Positions 1 to 5,302 of a DNA stretch of 6,510 bases are shown here, piece by piece (the first letter of the stretch is position 1; each line of letters starts with the position of its first letter). The DNA lies in NCBI GenBank assembly GCA_016929205.1, contig JAFGJF010000603.1, positions 1 to 6,510 on the forward strand, given 5' to 3'. This stretch comes from Anaerolineae bacterium. GTDB taxonomy: Bacteria; Chloroflexota; Anaerolineae; JAFGEY01. The notes under the pieces were generated by a model, which searched no databases, had not been told where the DNA came from, and worked only from the letters and a program-made list of their open reading frames with translations. The translations under genes were made by a program, and so were the position numbers.

Positions 1-748
1 GCCCCTCGTCGGCATCATACTCGAGAAAAATGACACTGCCGATCACGTCAGGCAGATGATGGCTGGCCTCGTAATCGGACGAGACGATCACCAACCTTGG
101 CGACAGCCGGTCTAGCCGCTCCCACTGGACGCCGTTGCGGCTGCCGTGGTGGGCGGCGCGGAGAACATCGCAGTCCTGATCGAGCATACCCTGCTGGTCG
201 TAATGTGCCCAGTTTTCCATCTGCGCGTCGGCAGCGAGTACCATGCTGAACTTGTCGTAGACCAGGCGAGTCATAATCGACAGGTGGTTGGGAATGAGCA
301 CGCCGTTCTCGTACAATTCCTCCATCATGTGGTTTGGCGGCCCCAGGAATTCGAGATAGGGCTGGTTGTCGTAGGCCGGATAGGTACCGCCGTCGGGATA
401 GAGGCGGCTGTAGCCGGACAAAAACTGGACCGGGATCTGCTTTTCGTGAATGCGGTTGATGATTTGGTGATAGCCGGGCGTGCCGGGAATGAACCAAAAC
501 GGAGGCAGCGTTACCTGATCAATGACGTAATCACGCAACAGCGCGGACACGCCGGAATAGTGATCCCAGTGCGGGTGGGTCAAAACCAGGTGGCTGATCT
601 GCACCGGGCCGGGCGACAGCGCCTCCAGGACCTCTTGAACCTTGTTCGGCTTGACGGCGTCAATGACGATCAACCTGCCGTTGGGCGTCTTGATGATCGT
701 CGTATCGGCCTGGCCGACGTTTAGAATATAGATCTCGAGTGGTTCCAT
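1..748 (-). CDS. ComEC/Rec2-type metallo-beta-lactamase-fold hydrolase, 3' end cut off by window edge
   Basis: The minus-strand frame is open from ATG at 748 to the window edge, giving 249 complete codons with no stop, so the C-terminus is missing. The metallo-beta-lactamase fold is clear. An opening strand with NVGQADTTI (residues 10-18) matches the 'VGQGD' start of ComEC-like domains. The metal site H-P-H-W-D-H is at residues 58-63. N154 and S157 precede the strand LAADA (171-175), whose D174 is a likely metal ligand. AAHHGS lies at 198-203 and a late His-Leu-Pro at 231-233. No signal peptide or membrane segment is visible, so this is a soluble stand-alone domain and not full ComEC. A GGGGAG ribosome binding site lies 7 bases before the start. 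The family includes hydrolases acting on phosphodiester substrates, but the substrate here cannot be told. The family call is firm; the specific role is unknown. Confidence 0.88.
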   Translation of the reverse strand, partial: MEPLEIYILNVGQADTTIIKTPNGRLIVIDAVKPNKVQEVLEALSPGPVQISHLVLTHPHWDHYSGVSALLRDYVIDQVTLPPFWFIPGTPGYHQIINRIHEKQIPVQFLSGYSRLYPDGGTYPAYDNQPYLEFLGPPNHMMEELYENGVLIPNHLSIMTRLVYDKFSMVLAADAQMENWAHYDQQGMLDQDCDVLRAAHHGSRNGVQWERLDRLSPRLVIVSSDYEASHHLPDVIGSVIFLEYDADEG

Positions 749-755
749 TATTCTT

Positions 756-761
756 CTCCCC
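756..761 (-). promoter_or_regulatory. Ribosome binding site of the metallo-beta-lactamase gene
   Basis: GGGGAG on the minus strand sits 7 bases before the ATG at 748. It supports that start codon. No convincing separate promoter was found between this gene and the upstream minus-strand gene, so the two may be co-transcribed across a 114-base gap. Confidence 0.6.
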
Positions 762-799
762 GTGCCTCTGGATTTCTGGTAGACAGGATGCCTGAACCC

Positions 800-818
800 C
801 GTCATCCGTCATTCGTCA
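800..818. repeat. Short 7-bp tandem repeat, about 2.7 copies
   Basis: On the plus strand, CGTCATC (800-806), CGTCATT (807-813) and CGTCA (814-818) follow one another with a 7-base period. The repeat lies in the gap between the two minus-strand genes, about 50 bases upstream of the metallo-beta-lactamase start. It may be a cluster of protein-binding half sites or simple slippage; nothing in the sequence decides. Confidence 0.5.
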
Positions 819-862
819 AGGCAGGTATGGGCAGACAAGATGCTTCCGCTCCAGACGCAGGT

Positions 863-1273
863 TCAGAGCCCTTTAAGCAATGACTTGACATCCTCTCCAT
901 CCGACATGTCGGGTTCGGGCAGTTTAGAGCCTATGGAAAACGAGACCATCGACGTGCCCAGGGCCACGCTTTCCAGGTTGCGGGCGTCGACCATGCCCGA
1001 GTCGGGGATCTGTCCGTCTTGAAGCATATCCAGGTAGGCCTGGCGAATGGCTGCCGGATCGGCGTCAAGCTTGATCCCAAACTCGGTAAATTCTGCCTCC
1101 GACACCTCGACTTCCAAGCCGTCGGGGTGATCGTCGATCAGATGGGCCGGAGCCTCACCCTCTTCGACCATACGCGCCAGCTCTTCAGCCGGCATCCAGC
1201 ACAATACACGCGATGGCTCATTTGGCGATGCTGGGTAATAGGCGCGCCTGGTCGGGGTGCTGATTTTTTTCAT
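863..1273 (-). CDS. Small acidic protein of unknown function (136 residues)
   Basis: I do not recognise this protein. The start at 1273 (MKKIST...) is chosen because a strong GGAGGAG lies 7 bases upstream. The frame stays open to an ATG at 1330, but that would add 19 residues lacking such a site. The product has a basic first ten residues, then an acidic body rich in Glu and Asp. It contains an MPAEELARMVEEG helix-like stretch (27-39), a His-Pro-Asp-Gly turn (49-52) and an acidic tail with MSDGEDVKSLL near the end. There is one cysteine (Cys25), no membrane segment and no signal peptide, so it is probably cytosolic. It lies upstream of the metallo-beta-lactamase gene on the same strand, which could make them an operon. 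Coding is supported by the ribosome binding site and sensible composition; function is not assignable. Confidence 0.7.
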   Translation of the reverse strand: MKKISTPTRRAYYPASPNEPSRVLCWMPAEELARMVEEGEAPAHLIDDHPDGLEVEVSEAEFTEFGIKLDADPAAIRQAYLDMLQDGQIPDSGMVDARNLESVALGTSMVSFSIGSKLPEPDMSDGEDVKSLLKGL

Positions 1274-1278
1274 TTGCT

Positions 1279-1285
1279 CTCCTCC
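1279..1285 (-). promoter_or_regulatory. Strong ribosome binding site fixing the start at 1273
   Basis: GGAGGAG on the minus strand is a near-perfect Shine-Dalgarno sequence. The spacing from its GGAGG core to the ATG at 1273 is 7 bases. It decides against the longer open frame beginning at 1330. Confidence 0.8.
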
Positions 1286-1363
1286 GGCGTCAAGGATACA
1301 GCGCAACCCAAGTCCGGTCGCGCACTGCACGGTATAGCGTATTTGTCAATAACCACTGTTTCT

Positions 1364-1392
1364 ATTGTACTCGATTCCGGCACGGGAGGCAA
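1364..1392 (-). promoter_or_regulatory. Candidate promoter of the 863-1273 gene
   Basis: Read on the minus strand, TTGCCT (1392-1387) is followed after 17 bases by TACAAT (1369-1364). These match the sigma-70 consensus at 4 of 6 and 5 of 6 positions. Transcription would start near 1357 and give a leader of about 80 bases. A perfect TTGACA also occurs at 1349-1344 on this strand, but it has no -10 element at proper spacing. Prediction only. Confidence 0.4.
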
Positions 1393-1441
1393 GAAGGGAT
1401 AAAACCCGTCCGAAATCAAGATCGTTCTCGACATCAATCCA

Positions 1442-1479
1442 TGGTAGAATGGGATGCAATGTGATTTGTCTTTCTACCA
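1442..1479. repeat. Inverted repeat, 8-bp perfect arms
   Basis: TGGTAGAA (1442-1449) is the exact reverse complement of TTCTACCA (1472-1479), with a 22-base spacer. It lies about 60 bases upstream of the rightward -35 element. No run of T follows, so a terminator is unlikely. It could be a binding site for a second regulator, or chance. Confidence 0.4.
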
Positions 1480-1535
1480 CCAGGGGTATGGAGGCAAACT
1501 ATCCCTACCGGGTATGATCGCACAGTGATCTGGAT

Positions 1536-1564
1536 TTGACAACAGGGCAGGTTTGAAGTATAAT
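1536..1564 (+). promoter_or_regulatory. Perfect sigma-70-type promoter of the regulator-galK operon
   Basis: TTGACA (1536-1541) and TATAAT (1559-1564) are separated by exactly 17 bases, so both hexamers and the spacer match the vegetative consensus. Transcription is expected to begin near 1571, giving a leader of roughly 65 bases before the ATG at 1638. A promoter this strong needs repression if the operon is conditional, which fits the palindrome directly downstream and the regulator as first gene. Confidence 0.85.
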
Positions 1565-1565
1565 A

Positions 1566-1582
1566 AGTGTACAAAGCACACT
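1566..1582. promoter_or_regulatory. Candidate operator palindrome overlapping the transcription start
   Basis: AGTGT (1566-1570) and ACACT (1578-1582) form a perfect inverted repeat with a 7-base centre. Additional symmetric pairs occur at 1564/1584 and 1572/1576. It begins one base after the -10 element and covers the predicted start near 1571, the classic place for a repressor site. The downstream Nudix/winged-helix protein is the natural candidate to bind it by autoregulation, but this is inferred from position only. Confidence 0.5.
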
Positions 1583-1626
1583 AAGAAATGACTCAAAGGC
1601 AGCCATCCCGTTAATACCAACCACAT

Positions 1627-1633
1627 AGGAAAG
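1627..1633 (+). promoter_or_regulatory. Ribosome binding site of the Nudix regulator gene
   Basis: AGGAAAG ends 4 bases before the ATG at 1638. It supports this start, which also places the conserved YERPSVTVDIVIF stretch shortly after the N-terminus, as usual in the family. Confidence 0.65.
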
Positions 1634-1637
1634 CGGT

Positions 1638-2354
1638 ATGTCTCAACACCAAGATACTGTCGGGTCCGATTACGATGCATCCAAATACGAACGGCCATCG
1701 GTAACGGTCGATATCGTGATTTTTACTTTGCGTCACAACGAACTCCAGGTATTGCTTGTACGACGCAAGCACTGGCCCTATAAAGATATGTGGGCCATTC
1801 CAGGTGGATTCATTGCGATGAGCGAATCATTGGAAGAAGCAGCCCGGCGCGAACTAGCTGAAGAAACCGGCATCGACGATCCAAACATCTACCTGGAACA
1901 ATTGTATACCTTTGGCAATCCAGGCCGCGACCCGCGAACAAGAGTCATTACGATCGCCTATTTTGCCTTGATTTCATCCGATGAACTGCATCTGCACGCC
2001 GCCTCGGATGCAAGCGCAGCAGAATGGTTCCCGGCATACGCACTTCCCTCACTCGCCTTCGATCATATCGACATCCTCCAGTACGCTATTCAACGCCTGC
2101 GCTACAAAATAGAGTATACTGCCCTGGCTTTCCAGCTCTTGCCTGAAACGTTCACCCTGACCGAGCTGCAAGAAGCCTACGAACACATCCTGGCTGACAA
2201 ATTGGACAAGCGAAACTTTAGACGCAAAGTGCTAGCCGCCGACGTACTGGAGGAAACCTCCCACGTCCGCAGCGGCGACCACCGTCCGGCCAAGCTGTAC
2301 CGTTTTCGAAGCGATGCTGTTGCCAAAATCAGCGCTCGCCGGCTTTTCCCCTAG
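1638..2354 (+). CDS. Nudix-domain / winged-helix transcriptional regulator, NrtR family
   Basis: This 238-residue protein has the NrtR-family layout: an N-terminal Nudix domain (about 20-150) joined to a C-terminal winged helix (about 165-235). The Nudix box at 57-79 fits the G-x5-E-x7-R-E-U-x-E-E-x-G-U pattern at every fixed position (G57, E63, R71, E72, E75, E76, G78). Typical family stretches follow, including YLEQLYTFG (85-93) and RVITIAYFAL (102-111). The C-terminal part has FTLTELQ (172-178), LDKRNFRRK (189-197) and HRPAKLYRF (215-223), as in family DNA-binding domains. Family members bind effectors such as ADP-ribose through the Nudix domain and control NAD synthesis or, in some groups, pentose use. 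Many have a degraded Nudix box; here it is intact, so hydrolase activity is possible. AGGAAAG lies 4 bases before the ATG. It is the first gene of the operon with galK, so a sugar-linked role is inferred. Effector and targets are unproven. Confidence 0.88.
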   Translation: MSQHQDTVGSDYDASKYERPSVTVDIVIFTLRHNELQVLLVRRKHWPYKDMWAIPGGFIAMSESLEEAARRELAEETGIDDPNIYLEQLYTFGNPGRDPRTRVITIAYFALISSDELHLHAASDASAAEWFPAYALPSLAFDHIDILQYAIQRLRYKIEYTALAFQLLPETFTLTELQEAYEHILADKLDKRNFRRKVLAADVLEETSHVRSGDHRPAKLYRFRSDAVAKISARRLFP

Positions 2355-2360
2355 AGAAAG
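2353..2360 (+). promoter_or_regulatory. Ribosome binding site supporting the GTG start at 2368
   Basis: AGAGAAAG overlaps the stop codon of the regulator gene (TAG at 2352-2354) and ends 7 bases before GTG at 2368. The overlap suggests translational coupling. The site is weaker than those of the neighbouring genes. Confidence 0.5.
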
Positions 2361-2362
2361 CT

Positions 2363-2419
2363 AGAGTGTGAAGACAAAGACAGTACACGAGTGTCTGAGC
2401 GAATACGATAACACACTCT
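2363..2419 (+). repeat. Inverted repeat covering the GTG start of the second operon gene
   Basis: AGAGTGTG (2363-2370) contains the GTG start codon and is the exact reverse complement of CACACTCT (2412-2419) in the first codons, with 41 bases between. In mRNA this could pair and hide the start codon, lowering translation unless ribosomes arrive from the upstream gene. It may equally be chance. Confidence 0.35.
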
Positions 2420-4053
2420 TACGTGCCATCGCAGAAAAACGTGGCGTCGAGTTGGCAACGTTCCAACACGATGAAATGGCAAACGAGATGGCAGTTGCCT
2501 TGCTCGATCCGACCTCAATCGCTGAAACGTTGACCTGGCTCACGGAACAAGAGCGCACGGCGCTGGACACACTGCTTACAAATGGCGGTCGGCTGCGTAT
2601 ACATCGCTTCACCCTGCAGTTTGGCGAGATCCGCCGTTTTGGCCCCGGCAGCCTGGCCCGCGAAGCCCCCTGGCGTACGCCGATCAGTCCGGCAGAAGGT
2701 TTGTGGTATCGAGGCATGGTCGCTCGCAGCTTTATGGAACAAGACGGCATTTCTTCTGAATTTGTGTTCATCCCTTCCGATCTCGTGCCCTTGTTGCCCA
2801 TCCCACAAACTCAAGACATATCATTCGACATCCCCTATGCCAAGATACCACACCGGATCGAGCTCGGCGATCCAGCGCTTGTTGATGACTTGTGCATCCT
2901 GCTTGCTTTGATACAAACCGGTGACATCCACATCAATCAAGGCCAACTCACACCAGAGGCCGCGGCTCTTGTGCAAAAGCAGTCCCTTATCGCCGACCAA
3001 GAACGCGTTGAGTTCTTGTACCACCTGGCACAAGAGGCAGAATTTGTGCATGGTCAAGGCCGCAAACTCGATCTCAATCGCGAGCCGGTGCGTACCTGGC
3101 TGAAACAAACTCGCATGGAACAACTGCAGCGCCTTCAGCACACCTGGTACAATGACGCCAGTTGGAACGATCTGTGGCACGTGCCCACCATCCTTTGCGA
3201 GGATACAGGCTGGCACAACGACCCTTTTGCTGCTCGACAGACCGTCCTCGATCTGCTGAAACGCTGCACGATCGATGCCTGGCTTTCCATTTCAGGACTC
3301 GTCGAGATAATCAAAGATCAATCGCCTGACTATTTGAGGCCTGACGGCGATTTTGAGAGCTGGTATATCCGCGACCGGCGCACCGCCGAGTATTTGACCG
3401 GATTCGAGCATTGGGATAAAATCGACGGCGCGCTGATCACCTATCTCTTCGCCGGACCACTGCACTGGCTGGGTATGGTGTCATTGGGCTATCAAGAAGG
3501 CTGGAACAAGCCCACCGCAATTCGGTTGACGCCGTGGGGACTGGCATTTCTCGGACAGAGTGATGTGGATATTGGAGAACTGCCTGCCCATCCCGCGCAG
3601 GTTACGCCTGAGGGATGGGTTACATTGCCACGACAGGCTTCCCTGTACGATCGTTTCCAACTGGCGCGTATCGCCGACTGGCGCGCATCAAAACCAGATT
3701 ACGTCTACGAAATCACCCCCGAGTCTTTGCGGCGCGCGTTTGGCACCCAGATTCAGGTTGAAATGGTAGAACGTTTTCTGAGTCGTATTGCCCAGGAAGA
3801 TGTTCCAGCAGCGACCATTGCCCGCCTTAGAGCATGGGCAAACCGATATGGTCACGTCCGTCTGCGCAAAGCTGTTATTTTGGAAACACGCACGCAAAAG
3901 ACAATGCTCGACTTGCAGGCTCACGACCGCATTCGCCCCTATTTGCGCCAATCGTTCACACCAACGACAGTGCTGGTACGGGAAAGCGACTGGGATATCT
4001 TGATCCAAGAACTAGAACGTGCCGGTTATCTGCCGGAAATCATCAACCATTGA
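2368..4053 (+). CDS. Helicase-associated (XPB/Ssl2 N-terminal-like) domain protein without helicase motor
   Basis: This soluble protein of 561 residues begins at GTG (2368), 13 bases after the regulator gene. It has no Walker A or DEAD-type motif and no membrane segment, so it is not itself a helicase. The N-terminal part has a helical winged-helix-like stretch (about 55-120: LTEQERTALDTLLTNGG, then a Trp/Arg-rich segment ending GLWYRGMV). A central HWLGMVSLGY...RLTPWGLAFLG segment (366-396) precedes the C-terminal region (about 405-556). That region contains SLYDRFQLARIADW, YEITPESLRRAFG, ARLRAWANRYG and VLVRESDWDILIQELERAGY, the pattern of the 'helicase conserved C-terminal / XPB-Ssl2 N-terminal-like' family found alone in Actinobacteria and Chloroflexota. 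In XPB that domain aids DNA damage recognition; the role of stand-alone bacterial forms is not known to me. Its place between a regulator and galK suggests a DNA-binding partner or an unrelated passenger. The family call rests on remembered motif style, not a search. Confidence 0.72.
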   Translation: MKTKTVHECLSEYDNTLLRAIAEKRGVELATFQHDEMANEMAVALLDPTSIAETLTWLTEQERTALDTLLTNGGRLRIHRFTLQFGEIRRFGPGSLAREAPWRTPISPAEGLWYRGMVARSFMEQDGISSEFVFIPSDLVPLLPIPQTQDISFDIPYAKIPHRIELGDPALVDDLCILLALIQTGDIHINQGQLTPEAAALVQKQSLIADQERVEFLYHLAQEAEFVHGQGRKLDLNREPVRTWLKQTRMEQLQRLQHTWYNDASWNDLWHVPTILCEDTGWHNDPFAARQTVLDLLKRCTIDAWLSISGLVEIIKDQSPDYLRPDGDFESWYIRDRRTAEYLTGFEHWDKIDGALITYLFAGPLHWLGMVSLGYQEGWNKPTAIRLTPWGLAFLGQSDVDIGELPAHPAQVTPEGWVTLPRQASLYDRFQLARIADWRASKPDYVYEITPESLRRAFGTQIQVEMVERFLSRIAQEDVPAATIARLRAWANRYGHVRLRKAVILETRTQKTMLDLQAHDRIRPYLRQSFTPTTVLVRESDWDILIQELERAGYLPEIINH

Positions 4054-4054
4054 A

Positions 4055-4059
4055 AAGGA
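4055..4059 (+). promoter_or_regulatory. Ribosome binding site fixing the galK start at 4068
   Basis: AAGGA follows immediately after the upstream stop codon (TGA 4051-4053) and lies 8 bases before ATG at 4068. The frame is open upstream to 3834, but that part is inside the preceding gene and would add 78 residues with no galactokinase similarity, so 4068 is the true start. Confidence 0.8.
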
Positions 4060-4067
4060 AAACAATT

Positions 4068-5246
4068 ATGAGTGAAAAACGGCCATTTGATGAACGTTTG
4101 ACCACGCTCAAGTCTGACTTTTATCGGACGTATGACAAGCAACCCGAACTCATCGTCCGTGCTCCGGGACGGGTTAATTTAATCGGTGAACACACCGATT
4201 ATAACGATGGCTATGTGCTGCCTGTTGCCATCGACCGCAGCGTCCTAGTCGCCGTTTCAACGCGCCCAGATCGCACAGTACGTCTTCGCGCGGCCGACTT
4301 TGACGCACAGGTCTCCTTTTCATTGGATAACATCGAGTATGTCGAACAACAAAAGTGGAGCAACTATCAACGGGGTGTAGCCTTGATATTGCAGGAACGT
4401 GGTTTTCATCTGCCCGGCGTGGATATCACTTTCAGCAGCGATGTGCCTATCGGCTCGGGGCTTTCTTCATCGGCTGCACTTGAGGTCAGTATGGCCGTGA
4501 TGTGGCAAACCCTGGTCGGATTCGAGTTGTCACGCCCCGACTTGGCGCTGCTTTGCCAACGTGCCGAGAACACCTTTGTTGGCGTCAACTGTGGCATTAT
4601 GGATCAGTTCATCTCAGCACTTGGGCACGAGAATGCAGCCTTGTTTATCGACTGTCGCACGCTGGAATACCAGACCGTGTCCATTCCCGACAAGTTGGAC
4701 ATCATCGTCATGGATACCGCAAAGCGGCGTGGACTGACCGATTCCGCGTACAATACACGCCGCGCCGAGTGCGAAGAAGGTGTGCGCCGGTTAGGCACTC
4801 ACTTGACGGGCATCAAGGCTTTGCGTGACGTATCGGTGGAGGCATTTAACCGCTACGCTGGTGAATTGCCATCCAACGTGCGTAAACGCTGCCGGCATGT
4901 GGTCGGTGAAAATCAGCGCGTATTGGACTGCATCACAGCGCTTGAGCAGGACCATACGGCAGAGGTAGGCGAGTTGATGAACGCCTCGCACAACAGCCTG
5001 CGCGATGATTATCAAGTGAGTTGCGCTGAACTTGATGCTATCGTCAACGCGGCGTGGACCGCACCCGGTGTGGTTGGAGCACGTATGACAGGCGCAGGAT
5101 TTGGTGGCTGCGCCGTGGCCCTGGTCGAACAAGCGCACACAGATACGTTTGTAGCCCAAGTCGGCCCCGCTTACGAGCAAGAGACCGGGCTCAAACCCAA
5201 CCTCTACGTCTGCCAGGCCCAAGCTGGCGCCAGCCTCGTGCATTGA
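4068..5246 (+). CDS. galK: Galactokinase (GHMP kinase family)
   Basis: This cytosolic enzyme of 392 residues, normal length for the family, phosphorylates alpha-D-galactose at O1 with ATP, the first committed step of the Leloir pathway. All signatures are present. The galactokinase signature is at 34-48 (GRVNLIGEHTDYNDG). The GHMP ATP-binding loop is at 128-138 (IGSGLSSSAAL). The catalytic-base region is CGIMDQ (175-180), with D179. SAYNTRR is at 226-232 and the third motif GARMTGAGFGG at 337-347. By analogy with human GALK1 (Arg37, Glu43, His44, Asp46, Asp186, Tyr236), the matching residues R35, E41, H42, D44, D179 and Y228 are all present, which favours true galactokinase over other sugar kinases. 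It starts 14 bases after the previous gene and is last in the operon, before a hairpin. No galT, galE or transporter lies in the window, so the rest of the pathway must be elsewhere. Control is probably by the operon's Nudix regulator. Confidence 0.96.
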   Translation: MSEKRPFDERLTTLKSDFYRTYDKQPELIVRAPGRVNLIGEHTDYNDGYVLPVAIDRSVLVAVSTRPDRTVRLRAADFDAQVSFSLDNIEYVEQQKWSNYQRGVALILQERGFHLPGVDITFSSDVPIGSGLSSSAALEVSMAVMWQTLVGFELSRPDLALLCQRAENTFVGVNCGIMDQFISALGHENAALFIDCRTLEYQTVSIPDKLDIIVMDTAKRRGLTDSAYNTRRAECEEGVRRLGTHLTGIKALRDVSVEAFNRYAGELPSNVRKRCRHVVGENQRVLDCITALEQDHTAEVGELMNASHNSLRDDYQVSCAELDAIVNAAWTAPGVVGARMTGAGFGGCAVALVEQAHTDTFVAQVGPAYEQETGLKPNLYVCQAQAGASLVH

Positions 5247-5251
5247 AATAC

Positions 5252-5291
5252 CAAGCGCGCCGTGAAAGCCAGGTCTCTTACGGCGCGCTTG
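5252..5291. terminator. Strong hairpin between convergent genes, probable bidirectional terminator
   Basis: AAGCGCGCCGT (5253-5263) is the exact reverse complement of ACGGCGCGCTT (5280-5290). The outer pair 5252/5291 and an inner G-U and A-U pair extend the stem to about 14 base pairs with a 12-base loop. It starts 5 bases after the galK stop and lies 11 bases beyond the stop of the convergent minus-strand gene. No T-run follows on the plus side; on the minus side only a weak TATTTC follows. Its position supports transcript ending or 3'-end protection for both genes. Confidence 0.75.
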
Positions 5292-5302
5292 CAGCTGTGG
5301 AC

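Larger units (their letters stand above)
1274..1637. other. Divergent intergenic region between the minus-strand pair and the galK operon
   Basis: This 364-base stretch holds no credible gene. The short open frames in it are antisense extensions of neighbours. From left to right it carries the leader and candidate promoter of the leftward gene, an inverted repeat (1442-1449 with 1472-1479), two GGGTATG copies (1484-1490 and 1510-1516), the rightward consensus promoter (1536-1564), a palindrome over its predicted start point, and about 55 bases of 5' leader before the regulator gene. It therefore looks like a genuine control region for both directions. Confidence 0.75.

Noticed and set aside
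48..497. Minus-strand open frame of 149 codons
   Set aside because: It is Arg/Pro-rich and in a different frame of the same strand as the metallo-beta-lactamase gene; a typical out-of-frame shadow.
146..724. Plus-strand open frame of 192 codons
   Set aside because: It is antisense to the metallo-beta-lactamase gene, whose minus-strand frame carries complete metal-binding motifs.
1274..1330. Longer N-terminus for the 863-1273 gene, starting at 1330
   Set aside because: A strong ribosome binding site sits at 1279-1285 inside that extension and points to the ATG at 1273.
1344..1349. Perfect minus-strand TTGACA as a promoter for the 863-1273 gene
   Set aside because: No -10-like hexamer lies 16-18 bases downstream; the nearest, TATACC, is only 7 bases away.
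1019..1402. Plus-strand open frame of 127 codons
   Set aside because: It is antisense to the 863-1273 gene and its leader, with no ribosome binding site or recognisable motif.
1474..1698. Minus-strand open frame with hydrophobic stretches
   Set aside because: It overlaps the operon promoter and the start of the Nudix regulator on the opposite strand, and lacks a ribosome binding site.
3834..4067. N-terminal extension of galactokinase
   Set aside because: This part lies inside the preceding gene, has no galactokinase similarity, and a proper ribosome binding site marks the start at 4068.
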